Source: JANNBN01 sp031430595 (GTDB lineage: Bacteria > Actinomycetota > Acidimicrobiia > Acidimicrobiales > JANYDT01). From it: a stretch of DNA of 64,000 bases. The position numbers and the translations under genes are program-made. Within the stretch, counting starts at the first letter, position 1; each line of letters opens with the position of its first letter. Positions 33,020 to 42,616 of this stretch are shown in pieces. The notes under the pieces were generated by a model. It searched no databases, was not told where the DNA came from, and saw nothing but the letters and a program-made list of their open reading frames with translations. The stretch spans positions 1-64,000 of the forward strand of contig JANPBU010000047.1 in NCBI GenBank assembly GCA_031430595.1, given 5' to 3'.

Positions 33020-33546
33020 ACTAGACCATTTATTTCGCCAAGCGCTCGAACTTGCGTGGGATTCTGCGCGCGCAGGAAGTCTCGGAATTGGCGCAGTATT
33101 CACTCGCCATGATGGATCAGTGGTTACCACCGGTGCAACCGACTGTTCGAACGTGATCCGGGTGAAGACGTACTCGCCGGAACCTCGTTGGCTCACGCCG
33201 AGATGAATGCTCTTGCCAAGCTTCCCTGGGGCCAATACAAAGACCAACATCTCACCCTATGGACCACCCTGCAACCCTGCATTCAGTGTTTAGGTGCCGT
33301 TCGGCTTAGCGGTCGGTCTTTGCGTTGCTTTTGCCAAGTCACGCCGCAGCATTTTGGCAAGCTTGGGCTCCCGGGTGGAGGGAGGACCTTCCCGAACTTT
33401 CAGCCCTAGCCACCGACCTGGCCGATACGGGGCAATTGATCGAGGCAGCAACGCTTAAGTGCCCGCTCGAATTGCTTGTTGTCGACCTACACCCGAGGCT
33501 CGGAATGTGCCTTGACGAGGTACGAGCCTTAGCGGCTCAAGAGTGA
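33003..33546 (+). pseudogene. Cytidine/tRNA-adenosine deaminase-like gene with two frameshifts
   Basis: Three frames together read as one zinc deaminase. Frame 1 (33003-33134) gives ALELAWDSARAGSLGIGAVF and DGSVVTTG. Frame 2 (from 33136) continues NRLFERDPGEDVLAGTSLAH then AEMNALAKLP with the H-A-E zinc motif and TLQPCIQCLGAVRLS with the P-C-x2-C motif. Frame 3 (from about 33311) goes on RSVFALLPSHAAAFW to RALAAQE. Each join needs one missing base, near 33134-33136 (GGT-GC for G-R) and 33308-33313. The domain order is normal, so the parent gene was complete. Two losses in 180 bases suggest real decay or an assembly error zone. Confidence 0.72.
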
Positions 33547-34677
33547 CGATCTGAGTGGGAAGGCTGAATCTGACGCGCCGGCTGCACCATTCGAGAGGGT
33601 GAGCTTTCGAAGCCGTTTGTCTGCGTACATAGCTCTATCTGCGCTCGCTAGAACTTCGGCCGGGCGAAGGGTTCCGTCGCTTAAGGCGGCACCAAGGCTG
33701 ATCGAAACTGCTGTCGCTACGCCGGAGTGAATTACATCATGCTCAAGATTGTTGCGAATTCGTTCAACGATCGAAGACAAATCTGCCTCGCTCTCGATGT
33801 TGCGAAGCAAAACACCGAACTCATCTCCACCGAGCCGAGCAACGGTGTCACCTGACTTCACCACAGACGCAAGTCGTTGAGCGATCGACACCAGAACCTG
33901 ATCGCCCACCTCGTGTCCGAAGGTGTCGTTCATACCCTTGAACCGATCAACATCGGCCACAACAATGCCGAAGCGGCTGGCGCGGTCTTCACTGGCAATC
34001 GCTTCGACAATGGCCTCGTTCCAACCATGTCGGTTAACAATCCCAGTGAGCGCATCGGTCTTCGCCAGCTTCTCGAGTTGACTGCTCAAATCAAGATTCT
34101 CCGAAAAAGTCCTTCCGATTTCGCGTTGCAAACCCTGCAGGAACAGACCGAAGAGCACAATTCCGGCAGCCACGATGTGCTGAAGCCGACCACCAATCAC
34201 CATGTTCGAAATTACAGTACACACCACAAGTGGCAACGAAAACACCAAGTACCGGAACCGATCGGTACCCAAACTGATGGTCGTTATCGAAAGCAGGGAA
34301 CCTTGGAAGATAACAATTACCGCACTTGGCGCAGGGTCAATTGTGAGGCCAAGCAACAACGGGGCAAGACCCCAAATGCAGCCACCGAGGCCAGAAAGCA
34401 ACATCTCACACTTCAACAGCCACTGAACGTCAGATACACCTGACTTTAGGAAACGAAGTGCTCGCGAAGCCATCAGGGCCGAAGCTACGTTCGATACCGC
34501 GATAACAGCGGCGAACAAAAGATAACGGCGGATTGGAACCCATTCAGTGATTCCTGCGCCCAGCATCGTAAGGGTCAGCGCAACCCCAGCGGAACTTCTG
34601 GCCTCATTTCGGAGGACAAAGATCAGGGCGCGGTCGTTTGAGCTACCGACCCGTCCTTTGTGCGTATCCTTGCCCAC
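33529..34677 (-). CDS. Membrane diguanylate cyclase (GGDEF)
   Basis: A 382-aa protein with six likely membrane helices in the first 180 residues (about 30-50, 55-75, 90-110, 115-130, 140-160, 165-180), then a short coiled coil (SENLDLSSQLEKLAKTDALT) and a GGDEF domain. The catalytic motif is intact (VARLGGDEFGVLL) and so is the substrate region FKGMNDTFGHEVGDQ, so c-di-GMP synthesis is expected. The usual product-inhibition site R-x-x-D reads KSGD here, so feedback inhibition may be weak. The start is GTG 34677. It overlaps the convergent deaminase pseudogene by 18 bases. Confidence 0.9.
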   Translation of the reverse strand: MGKDTHKGRVGSSNDRALIFVLRNEARSSAGVALTLTMLGAGITEWVPIRRYLLFAAVIAVSNVASALMASRALRFLKSGVSDVQWLLKCEMLLSGLGGCIWGLAPLLLGLTIDPAPSAVIVIFQGSLLSITTISLGTDRFRYLVFSLPLVVCTVISNMVIGGRLQHIVAAGIVLFGLFLQGLQREIGRTFSENLDLSSQLEKLAKTDALTGIVNRHGWNEAIVEAIASEDRASRFGIVVADVDRFKGMNDTFGHEVGDQVLVSIAQRLASVVKSGDTVARLGGDEFGVLLRNIESEADLSSIVERIRNNLEHDVIHSGVATAVSISLGAALSDGTLRPAEVLASADRAMYADKRLRKLTLSNGAAGASDSAFPLRSSLLSR

Positions 34678-34729
34678 GAGGCTCTATCGGCCATTTTCTC
34701 CACATTCTTGAGTTTTCAAACTTCGGATT

Positions 34730-34921
34730 TCAGAACGGAATAGTGCGACCAAGGCGACTGGCAGTTGTCGATACGCCGATTTCACCCATGTCGTGAAGCA
34801 ATTCAAAGTACTTCGGCGAGTTCAAGCGCCCACTGTTTAGCCCGGCCATCAAGGCTGAGCTGACGGTGACCAACGCACCATGTCGCTGATGATTGGCTCG
34901 TGCCGCATGAAACACCGCCAA
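34730..34921 (-). CDS. Possible small ORF in an otherwise empty gap
   Basis: A 63-codon frame from TTG 34921 to the stop at 34730 reads AVFHAARANHQRHGALVTVS and ends TASRLGRTIPF. The frame is open for about 13 further codons (IWQAKPGRFADT) back to a TGA. It has no ribosome-binding site, no ATG before codon 25 and no family I recognise; it could be the end of a decayed gene. The gap 34678-35035 holds nothing else that I can identify. Confidence 0.22.
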   Translation of the reverse strand: MAVFHAARANHQRHGALVTVSSALMAGLNSGRLNSPKYFELLHDMGEIGVSTTASRLGRTIPF

Positions 34922-35035
34922 CGTGTCTGCGAACCGACCCGGCTTTGCCTGCCAAATGGTTTGACGTCAACGGGTATCTGAACATTAGGGAAAACCCTAT
35001 TTTTGTGTCGGCAACCGTCCGGGGCTGATCAACTG

Positions 35036-36067
35036 TTAGGCACCCTCAAAACCGCTCAGCACGTTAACTGCGTTGACCCCAATGTCATCGACGGCGTACC
35101 CGCCTTCGAAAACGAACAAAGTCGGAACACCGAGCGATGCAATCGCCGCACCCATTCGAAGGTAGTCATCGTGGGTGAGTTTGAACTCAGAGATCGGGTC
35201 GTGTTCAAACGTATCAACACCGAGCGAAACCACCAATGCATCAATCTTATGTGCACGTAGTGATTCACAGCCGGTCGCTAGTGCCGCTGAGTACGAATCC
35301 CACTTAGTGCCGAAGGGCAACGGAACATTAAGATTCGCACCGATACCAGCACCAATTCCTACTTCATCGTCGTACCCAAGAAAGTAGGGGTACTCAACAC
35401 TGGGGTCAGCATGCAACGACACGAAAGGAACATCGCCACGGTCATAGAAAATCGACTGAGTTCCGTTGCCATGATGATAGTCAACGTCGAGAATACCCAC
35501 CTTTGCCGCCCCACCGTCACGAAGGTATTGGGCAGCAATGGCAGCGTTATTGAAAAAGCAATATCCGCCGTACAGGTCAGCCGCGGCATGATGTCCGGGT
35601 GGCCTGCAGAGTGAAAATGCCACCCGTTCACCAGACTGAATCAGTGACGCACCCGTGAGTGCAACATTGACAGACGACCGAATTGCTTGGTAGGTACCAG
35701 CGGTAATCGGCGAGCCAGCATCGAACGAAAAATACGAGACCTTCCCATCGATAGCTTTCGGAATGCGATCGCTTCGAAGCGTTCGAGTTACCCACGTCAT
35801 AGGAAGGGCGTCGAAGTCGCGACCTTCAGCCGACCATTCACCCCAAATGTCTCGCAAAAACTCGATAAAGGGTGTTGTATGCACACGTGCTATTGGCTCA
35901 ACACCATATTCGTTGGGCGCCAAAACATCGCCGAGCCCCACCTCCCGCACCCGAGCAAGTACCAAATCAGCTCGGCGAGGCATTTCGAAACAAGGAACCA
36001 ATTGCCCGCCTGCAAGTTCAGACTTTCCGTCTTGCAGGCGATGATCGTCAGAGTAAACAGTCTTCAT
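35036..36067 (-). CDS. Acetylpolyamine amidohydrolase / histone deacetylase family
   Basis: A 343-aa arginase/deacetylase-fold zinc enzyme. The opening MKTVYSDDHRLQDGKSELAG and CFEMPRRADLVLARV are typical of bacterial acetylpolyamine amidohydrolases rather than AcuC. Active-site motifs are present: SLCRPPGHHAA (two catalytic His), GILDVDYHHGNGTQ (Asp and His zinc ligands), SLGVDTFEHDP (third zinc ligand) and FEGGYAVDD (Gly-Gly-Tyr). It should release acetate from acetylated polyamines. It is 12 bases downstream of an esterase gene on the same strand, at the end of a long minus-strand run. Confidence 0.9.
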   Translation of the reverse strand: MKTVYSDDHRLQDGKSELAGGQLVPCFEMPRRADLVLARVREVGLGDVLAPNEYGVEPIARVHTTPFIEFLRDIWGEWSAEGRDFDALPMTWVTRTLRSDRIPKAIDGKVSYFSFDAGSPITAGTYQAIRSSVNVALTGASLIQSGERVAFSLCRPPGHHAAADLYGGYCFFNNAAIAAQYLRDGGAAKVGILDVDYHHGNGTQSIFYDRGDVPFVSLHADPSVEYPYFLGYDDEVGIGAGIGANLNVPLPFGTKWDSYSAALATGCESLRAHKIDALVVSLGVDTFEHDPISEFKLTHDDYLRMGAAIASLGVPTLFVFEGGYAVDDIGVNAVNVLSGFEGA

Positions 36068-36079
36068 AGATGCCCAACA

Positions 36080-36949
36080 TCACCCAGCGATAGAGGTCAG
36101 AATCGCAGCCAGGCCAGCCGGGTCTGAGTAGAACGGAGAATGACTGGTACCCATGGGGTGAACCGTCGTCGCCGTTCCCATCGCAGCATCAACCGAGGCC
36201 ACCATGAAATCTTGACCGGCCGGGGTAACTGCGTTGTCGTCGGCACAACGAATGTAATGGCGTGCGATCTGCCCAAAACCCTCAGCTGTGATGATTGACG
36301 GCACACCGCCAACCTGGGCTGGCTCGTCGGGGTGAAGATGGGTGGTGGCCTCAGCGAACTGTTCATCAGACAGATCTCCATAAAACGCCTCCTTGAGCGT
36401 CGCCCGGTACCCAGCGTCTTCAGACGCCACATCTAGACGCAGCGCACCAACCTGACCGGGGTCGGCTACAAGAGGCACCTTCGACGCAACCATTGTTTCG
36501 TGCCCAATCATTTCACCAGCCACCATTCCCGGCGGAAGTAAGAACGCTGATAGGTAGACGACTGCCGAAAGTTCAGTTGGAATCGTTTCGGCAACAGGCG
36601 AAACAGTAAGCCCACCTAGTGAATGCCCAACAAGTACGACCTGACCATTTCCCTGAGTTGCCGCCTCGCGAACTGCAGCAATCGTTGCCTCAGTTCGTTC
36701 CGTCTGATTGACCCCGGCGTTAGGAGACGGTTCAGTTGAAAACGCAGCCATGTCGATTGGGCGGGCGGTGAACGAAGCAGGTACGGCAGCACTCACCCCA
36801 GCCCCCGGAAGATCGATCGTAACTACCGCATGACCACTTGCTTCAAGCAATGGAACCAACGCATCCCAGGTGTGATGGTCGTGCCACGCGCCATGTACCA
36901 ATACAAATGCTGCTTTGTCGTTGTTGTCAGCTTTGCCTGTATTCGTCAT
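36080..36949 (-). CDS. Alpha/beta hydrolase, esterase / hydroxynitrile-lyase-like
   Basis: A 289-aa hydrolase. The first block FVLVHGAWHDHHTWDALVP is the oxyanion loop H-G-x-W/x, followed by GHAVVTIDLPGAG. The nucleophile elbow is LVGHSLGGLTV. The catalytic His is likely in MGTSHSPFYSDP, and the Asp in CADDNAVTPAGQ. The pattern H-G-A-W-H-x-x-x-x-W is that of the plant SABP2/hydroxynitrile-lyase-like group common in actinobacteria. The substrate is unknown. It lies between the helicase and amidohydrolase genes with short gaps. Confidence 0.85.
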   Translation of the reverse strand: MTNTGKADNNDKAAFVLVHGAWHDHHTWDALVPLLEASGHAVVTIDLPGAGVSAAVPASFTARPIDMAAFSTEPSPNAGVNQTERTEATIAAVREAATQGNGQVVLVGHSLGGLTVSPVAETIPTELSAVVYLSAFLLPPGMVAGEMIGHETMVASKVPLVADPGQVGALRLDVASEDAGYRATLKEAFYGDLSDEQFAEATTHLHPDEPAQVGGVPSIITAEGFGQIARHYIRCADDNAVTPAGQDFMVASVDAAMGTATTVHPMGTSHSPFYSDPAGLAAILTSIAG

Positions 36950-36991
36950 GGTTACGTTCTACAGGCAAATGTGGCCGGTACACACACCCGG

Positions 36992-39445
36992 TCACGCCTT
37001 TTTGAGGGGGGTCCAGGCCAGCAGAAAACGTTTTTCACCGACACTCGGAAACCGCACAACCGCTTCAGTTTTGTCGCCCTCACCGAGCAACTCTGAAATG
37101 GTGCCCAAACCGTATCGACCGTGCATGATGTCGTCACCGACAACGAGCCCTAGCGTTTCGGCCCCTGTTGTTTTGGCCGGAGACGCTGAACCCCTCATTG
37201 CGGCGTCGACCACGGCCTCGGTATGGGCCCCTCCACCAAACACCCGACCGGCCGGTTCATCGTAGAGACGTGATTCGCGCCCACGCTCTTGACGATTTTC
37301 CCATGACCGCCCCGCATCGCTCCAGCTACCGCCCCGTTGGCGGTCACCTTGCACCGTGATTAAACCCTCTGGGATTTCGCCGATGAACCGGCTAATCGGG
37401 TTGTACTGGGTGCTACCGAACAGACTGCGACACCACGCATGGGTGAGATACAACCGAGCCTTCGCCCTGGTGATGCCGACGTAGGCCAAACGACGTTCTT
37501 CTTCCAACTCGTGAGGCTCTCCGAGCGACCGCGAATGAGGAAACACCCCGTCTTCCATACCCATCAAAAAGACCACCGGGAACTCAAGGCCCTTGGCGGT
37601 ATGCAGGGTCATGAGCGTGACCTGCGTGCCGTCGACTGCTACTTCTTCAACGTCAGCGATCAACGAAGTCGACTCAAGAAAGGCTTGCAAGGTTTCGTGA
37701 TCGCGGGCTTGGCCCATCAGTTCATTGAGGTTTTCTAACCGACCAGCCGCTTCGATACCGCCTTCGGCTTCGAGTTCTTCTTTGTACCCAGTGCGATCAA
37801 GGACCGCCTCGATAGTTGCCGCAGGGCCACCTTCGACTTCGCGAAGCGCGTCGAGAAGGTTGAGCACATCTCTGCACCCCTTCAGCGCACGGCCGGTGAG
37901 ACCAGCCTCTTCTGCCATTTCCATCGCTTTAAAATATGGGATGCCCTGTATGCGCGCATAGGCGTCGAGCCGACCAACCGACGTATCACCAACACCACGT
38001 TTCGGAACGTTGATGACGCGCTTTAATGACACTTCATCGCTGGGGTTCACGATAACGCGAAGGTATGAGAGCAGATCTTTTACTTCACGACGATCGTAGA
38101 ACTTTGTGCCACCCACAACCCGGTAAGGGATGCCGACCCGCACGAGGGCTTCTTCAACGGAACGAGATGACGCATTCGTTCGGTAAAACACTGCGAAGTC
38201 TCCCCAGGTTCGACCGTCGGTTCGCCGCACCCGATCAATTTCACGGGAAATAAAGCTTGCCTCATCGCGTTCATCTTCGGCATGAAAGCGAATAATGCCC
38301 TCGCCAGCACCAATCTCAGACCACAACGACTTCTTCGAACGGCCGGTGTTGTTTGAAATGACGGCGTTGGCGGCATCTAAAATCGTTTGTGTTGATCGAT
38401 AATTTTGGTCAAGCACGATCTCGGTTGCGTCGTTGAATGTTCGGCTGAATTCATTGATGTTTCGAACGTCGGCACCACGAAACCGGTAAATCGACTGATC
38501 GCCGTCGCCAACTACCGTGACGTTGCGATGCCCTTCGGCTAACAACACGACTAGTGCATTTTGCGCCGCGTTCGTGTCTTGGTATTCGTCAACAAGGAGG
38601 TGTTGAAAACGGTTGCGGTAGTGAGCGAGCACTTCACCTTCGCTACGCAACAGTTGAACCGTTACCAACAAAAGATCGTCAAAGTCCATGGCACTTGCCG
38701 CTAGCAACCGCCGCTGGTACTCGGCGTACACCTCAGCAATACGTTTCTCGTAGATATTGCTGGCCCGCTTTTGATATTCGTCAACGTCAACCAGGTCATT
38801 TTTCGCCGCACTAATCGTATTGTGAACCGTTCGTGGCGGAAATTTCTTTGGGTCGAGATTCTGATCTCGCAACACGTATTGCACCAACCGAACGGCATCA
38901 GATTGGTCGTAGATAGTGAATGTCGACCGGTACCCAAGGCGATGGGCGTCGCGCCGCAGTATTCGTACGCATGCAGAGTGGAATGTGCATACCCACATAC
39001 GCTCTGCGACCGGGCCAACCAACGCGGCAACACGATGGCGCATTTCATCGGCTGCCTTGTTAGTGAAGGTGATCGCCAAAATCTGAAACGGAGAAACTTT
39101 GCGAGCACCGATCAGAAACGCTATCCGACTCGTAAGTACACGTGTTTTACCCGACCCGGCACCGGCAACGACCAAGAGCGGACCACCGTCGTGCAAGACA
39201 GCCCCCGCCTGGTTGGGGTTTAGGCCAGCAAGTAGTTCGTCGGGTGATACGGCGCGTCGACGAGGTTTGGGGGTCTCAGGCTGATAGTCAACCCCGACCC
39301 CGACATCGCCACCGAAGAATGACGCGGCCCCATAATCGCCTTGAGGCGCATCATGATCATTCGGCGGAGGGGCCTCACCCGGTTCGGGTGGTCGAAACGT
39401 TGTACGGCCCCGGAAATCAAAAAGGGTGGTTTCGGTGTTCGACAT
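36992..39445 (-). CDS. pcrA: ATP-dependent DNA helicase UvrD/PcrA
   Basis: An 817-aa SF1A helicase with all motifs in order: Q motif GLNPNQAGAVLH, Walker A VVAGAGSGKTRVLTSRI, motif Ia ILAITFTNKAADEMRHRV, motif II LLVDEYQDTN, motif III VGDGDQSIYRFRGAD, motif IV LDQNYRST, motif V TLHTAKGLEFPVVFLMG and motif VI RRLAYVGITRAKARLYL. The C-terminal tail ends in a Tudor-like region (DDIMHGRYGLGTISELLG) that in PcrA/UvrD contacts RNA polymerase. Length and tail fit PcrA/UvrD1 of actinobacteria. It acts in nucleotide excision and replication-transcription repair. GGTGGGG precedes ATG 39445. Confidence 0.92.
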   Translation of the reverse strand: MSNTETTLFDFRGRTTFRPPEPGEAPPPNDHDAPQGDYGAASFFGGDVGVGVDYQPETPKPRRRAVSPDELLAGLNPNQAGAVLHDGGPLLVVAGAGSGKTRVLTSRIAFLIGARKVSPFQILAITFTNKAADEMRHRVAALVGPVAERMWVCTFHSACVRILRRDAHRLGYRSTFTIYDQSDAVRLVQYVLRDQNLDPKKFPPRTVHNTISAAKNDLVDVDEYQKRASNIYEKRIAEVYAEYQRRLLAASAMDFDDLLLVTVQLLRSEGEVLAHYRNRFQHLLVDEYQDTNAAQNALVVLLAEGHRNVTVVGDGDQSIYRFRGADVRNINEFSRTFNDATEIVLDQNYRSTQTILDAANAVISNNTGRSKKSLWSEIGAGEGIIRFHAEDERDEASFISREIDRVRRTDGRTWGDFAVFYRTNASSRSVEEALVRVGIPYRVVGGTKFYDRREVKDLLSYLRVIVNPSDEVSLKRVINVPKRGVGDTSVGRLDAYARIQGIPYFKAMEMAEEAGLTGRALKGCRDVLNLLDALREVEGGPAATIEAVLDRTGYKEELEAEGGIEAAGRLENLNELMGQARDHETLQAFLESTSLIADVEEVAVDGTQVTLMTLHTAKGLEFPVVFLMGMEDGVFPHSRSLGEPHELEEERRLAYVGITRAKARLYLTHAWCRSLFGSTQYNPISRFIGEIPEGLITVQGDRQRGGSWSDAGRSWENRQERGRESRLYDEPAGRVFGGGAHTEAVVDAAMRGSASPAKTTGAETLGLVVGDDIMHGRYGLGTISELLGEGDKTEAVVRFPSVGEKRFLLAWTPLKKA

Positions 39446-39505
39446 GACCCCACCACCCTACGCCGGGGGTACGACAACGAGTCGCGGGGCCAGAAGTTTG
39501 AAGAG

Positions 39506-40729
39506 TCAGCTCGTTGTGCGTTCGAGTATCCGAACGGGCAGCACTCGGGGGCCACGAACTTGGCCTTGGGCCCATTCGACAGCTGTGGGGTCTTCGAGGA
39601 TGAAATCAGGAAAACGCTTCATCCAACGTTCGACGGCGACCTGCATTTCTAGGCGGGCAAGATTTGACCCAAGGCAGCGGTGGATTCCGAGGCCGAACGC
39701 CGAATGGCGGTTCTCGGCCCGATCGATAATGACCTGATCAGCATCAACAAATTGTTCGGGGTCTCGGTTGGCGGCCGGGAAAGGGAGCAGACACCACTGG
39801 CCTGCTTTCATTTCAGTTCCACTAATCGTCACGTCTTCTTTCACAATGCGAGCCATCGTGACGGGCGCATACGCCCGAAGAAATTCCTCAATGGCCGTCG
39901 GCAACAGTTCAGGTTCACGCGCCAAACGATTGCGGTCGGCATCGTTGCCAGCCAAGTGGAAAATGGACGCCCCGATACCGGACCATGTTGTATCGATGCC
40001 AGCAATCATCAACAGCGCCATTGTGCCGCGGACGTGTTCGTGCGAAAGCTTCTGCCCAAAGACTTCCTGGTTCAACAGATAAGAAATCAAATCGTCTTGC
40101 GGGGTTTCGACGTGAAGCTGAATGTGGTGGTCGAGGTACTTGTCGATCTTCTCAAAGGCCGCTTGGCGATCTTCGGCTGAGGCCGCAACGTTTACCAGTG
40201 CGTTGTGAATGAACTCGCGAAACAGGTCGCCATCTTCCTCGGGCACACCAAGCATTCGGGCGATAACAGCTGGCGGAATGTGTTGCGCGTAATCGATTGC
40301 AGCGTCAACCACATCCCGTCCCTCCATCTTGTCGAGCAGAGAATCGCACAGTGCAACAACCGATGGTCGAAGGGCTTCGATCACCTTCGGCCCGAAAGCA
40401 GGAAGTAGCAATTTTCGGGCATGCTGGTGAAACGGTGGATCGCTCGTGATGGGAGGCGCGCCGCCAATCGGGGCTTGCGCCAACACCTCGTTATTAGAAA
40501 CGACGACCGCCTTCGACGTGAAGTGCTCGGTGTCGTAGGCGATTGCAGCAATATCTTCATGCCGGGTTGGCAGGTACACCCCGTTGAATCGATCAGAGTG
40601 CGCAACCGGACACACCTTACGAAGGTTGTCCCAAATAGGGAACGGGTTATCGACCCACACCGGATCGGTATGGTCGAAGTCGGTCGCCCAGTCAACCACT
40701 GGGGGCATCGTGCGCTCTGGGCTATTCAT
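39506..40729 (-). CDS. Cytochrome P450 monooxygenase
   Basis: A 407-aa soluble bacterial P450. The oxygen-activation helix has MIAGIDTTWSGIG (acidic residue plus Thr-Thr), the K-helix E-x-x-R is EEFLRAY, and the haem loop is FGLGIHRCLGSNLAR (F-x-G-x-H-x-C-x-G). ATG 40729 has GGAGTCAGG upstream and overlaps the ferredoxin stop by 8 bases, so it is coupled to its probable electron donor. The substrate is unknown; sequence style resembles actinobacterial CYP families acting on terpenes or steroids, which is only a guess. Confidence 0.92.
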   Translation of the reverse strand: MNSPERTMPPVVDWATDFDHTDPVWVDNPFPIWDNLRKVCPVAHSDRFNGVYLPTRHEDIAAIAYDTEHFTSKAVVVSNNEVLAQAPIGGAPPITSDPPFHQHARKLLLPAFGPKVIEALRPSVVALCDSLLDKMEGRDVVDAAIDYAQHIPPAVIARMLGVPEEDGDLFREFIHNALVNVAASAEDRQAAFEKIDKYLDHHIQLHVETPQDDLISYLLNQEVFGQKLSHEHVRGTMALLMIAGIDTTWSGIGASIFHLAGNDADRNRLAREPELLPTAIEEFLRAYAPVTMARIVKEDVTISGTEMKAGQWCLLPFPAANRDPEQFVDADQVIIDRAENRHSAFGLGIHRCLGSNLARLEMQVAVERWMKRFPDFILEDPTAVEWAQGQVRGPRVLPVRILERTTS

Positions 40730-40928
40730 TGCCTGACTCCTCGAGTGAAATCGCAAATTCGGGGCAGTTGGCGACTACGAGTCGGGCCTTACCCTCTAAC
40801 GCTTCGGGCACTTCATCGTCGATCAACACGAACGCCATGCCGAGATCATCGACGTCAATCAGTTCAGGTGCGATGGCATAACAGCGGTTATGGCCCTGGC
40901 ATTTTTCAGCGTCAATGACGATGCGCAT
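40722..40928 (-). CDS. [3Fe-4S]-type ferredoxin, P450 redox partner
   Basis: A 68-aa ferredoxin. Cluster ligands follow the P450-partner pattern C-x2-(H)-x2-C ... C-P: CQGHNRCYAIAP near residue 10 and ANCPEFAI near 54. The His in the second ligand position is characteristic of the [3Fe-4S] or unusual [4Fe-4S] ferredoxins encoded beside P450 genes. The downstream P450 gene starts inside its last codons. No ferredoxin reductase is nearby, so electrons must come from a reductase encoded elsewhere. Confidence 0.9.
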   Translation of the reverse strand: MRIVIDAEKCQGHNRCYAIAPELIDVDDLGMAFVLIDDEVPEALEGKARLVVANCPEFAISLEESGNE

Positions 40929-40996
40929 ACGTTCTCCGGAGGGGTCGAATTAGAAACCGAGCAAATACTCGCATTTCTCGGCGGAAATAGCCACCC

Positions 40997-42541
40997 CTAT
41001 TCCCATTCAATGGTTCCGGGTGGTTTCGACGTCACGTCGAGCACCACCCGGTTCACGCCTTTCACCTCATTCACGATACGGCGAGAGATGGTGTCAACCA
41101 GGTCCCATGGCAAACGAGCCCAGTCGGCCGTCATTGCGTCATCGCTGGTCACCGCCCGAATCACAATGGGAAACGCATAGGTTCGTTCGTCGCCCATAAC
41201 ACCAACCGAACGCACGATGGGAAGCACTGCGAAGGCCTGCCAAATTTCGCGCTCTAACCCGGCAGCACGAACTTCGGCTCGAACAATCGTGTCAGCAGCC
41301 CGAACAATTTCCACCCGTTCCCGAGTGATGGCACCAACGACGCGAACACCAAGCCCAGGCCCCGGGAACGGTTGACGCCAAGTGATTTCATCGGGCAATC
41401 CAAGCTCGGTTCCTACCGCTCGAACCTCATCTTTGAACAGTTCACGTAGCGGTTCGATCAGGGAAAAATCCATATCGTCTGGAAGCCCGCCTACATTGTG
41501 ATGGCTCTTAATCGTAGAGGCATGACCACCGCCGGACTCGATCACATCGGGATACAGCGTTCCTTGCACCAGCCACTTACAACCGTCATCTGACAAGGCC
41601 CTGGCTTGCTCTTCAAATACCCGAATGAACTGCTCACCAATAATTTTACGTTTCCGTTCGGGCTCGTCAACACCTTCAAGGGCTGAGTAAAACCGTTCGG
41701 CAGCATCGGCCCGGATCAAGCGCACACCGAAATGGTCAGCAAACGTTTCTTCAATCTGGTCAGATTCGCCCTCGCGCATCAGGCCGGTATCGACATACAC
41801 GCACGTGAGTTGGTCACCAATCGCTTTATACACAAGCGCAGCGGCAACTGCAGAATCGACGCCGCCACTCAAGGCACACATAACTTTATCGGTGCCGACT
41901 TTCGCCCGAATAGCGGCAACCTGGGTGTCAATGATCGACTCGTTGGTCCAACTTCCATCGCAGCCGGCAACATCGAAGAGGAAATGTCGCAACACATCTT
42001 GGCCAAACGCGGTGTGCTTAACCTCGGGGTGGTATTGGACCCCGTGAATCTTGCGCTCGTCGCACGCGATCGCAGCGATCGGAATTTCGTTTGTTCGAGC
42101 AGTAGCTACAAAGCCTTCGGGCAACGTTTGGATCGAGTCAAAATGGCTCATCCAAACGTCTTGCTCAACGGGCTGGCCCCTCAGCAGTGCCGAGTCAGCA
42201 TCGGTGACAGTCAATACCGTTCGGCCGTATTCGCCTCGACCCGTATTGGCGACCAAACCACCTAACACCCGGGCGATCAACTGAACCCCGTAACAAATAC
42301 CAAAAATAGGTATTTCGAGATCAAACACCCCCGGATCGATGGTCGGGGCCCCGGCGACATGTACGCTCGCAGGACCGCCACTCAAGATAATCGCAATTGG
42401 CTTTCGGGCCAAGATTTCCGCTGGTGACAGCGTGGGGGGAACTATTTCCGAGTGAACGTTGAGTTCGCGGACCCGCCGTGCGATGAGCTGCGCGTATTGG
42501 GCTCCGAAGTCAACAACGAATACGGTCTGACGAGTGTTCAA
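40997..42541 (-). CDS. guaA: GMP synthase (glutamine-hydrolysing)
   Basis: A 514-aa complete GuaA. The class I amidotransferase domain has GICYGVQLIARVLGG (catalytic Cys) and VQYHPEVKH (His-Glu). The ATP pyrophosphatase domain has the P-loop ALSGGVDSAVAAALV and the dimerisation domain ends with PPGTIEWE, the invariant GuaA tail. It converts XMP to GMP. The start is TTG 42541: the next residues NTRQTVFVVDFGAQYAQL match the family and no ATG is available. No ribosome-binding site is visible, so translation may be leaderless or weak. A PAS/GGDEF-like gene diverges 75 bases away. Confidence 0.95.
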   Translation of the reverse strand: MNTRQTVFVVDFGAQYAQLIARRVRELNVHSEIVPPTLSPAEILARKPIAIILSGGPASVHVAGAPTIDPGVFDLEIPIFGICYGVQLIARVLGGLVANTGRGEYGRTVLTVTDADSALLRGQPVEQDVWMSHFDSIQTLPEGFVATARTNEIPIAAIACDERKIHGVQYHPEVKHTAFGQDVLRHFLFDVAGCDGSWTNESIIDTQVAAIRAKVGTDKVMCALSGGVDSAVAAALVYKAIGDQLTCVYVDTGLMREGESDQIEETFADHFGVRLIRADAAERFYSALEGVDEPERKRKIIGEQFIRVFEEQARALSDDGCKWLVQGTLYPDVIESGGGHASTIKSHHNVGGLPDDMDFSLIEPLRELFKDEVRAVGTELGLPDEITWRQPFPGPGLGVRVVGAITRERVEIVRAADTIVRAEVRAAGLEREIWQAFAVLPIVRSVGVMGDERTYAFPIVIRAVTSDDAMTADWARLPWDLVDTISRRIVNEVKGVNRVVLDVTSKPPGTIEWE

Positions 42542-42616
42542 GCAAGAAATGTAGCTGACGTCAACGGTCCAGATCTCAACTACGTCCCCACCTCAACTGC
42601 AGCCCCTAATTTGCCG

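Noticed and set aside
34803..34985. Second minus-strand frame in the gap between the diguanylate cyclase and amidohydrolase genes
   Set aside because: It overlaps the other weak frame, has no ribosome-binding site and no recognisable pattern.
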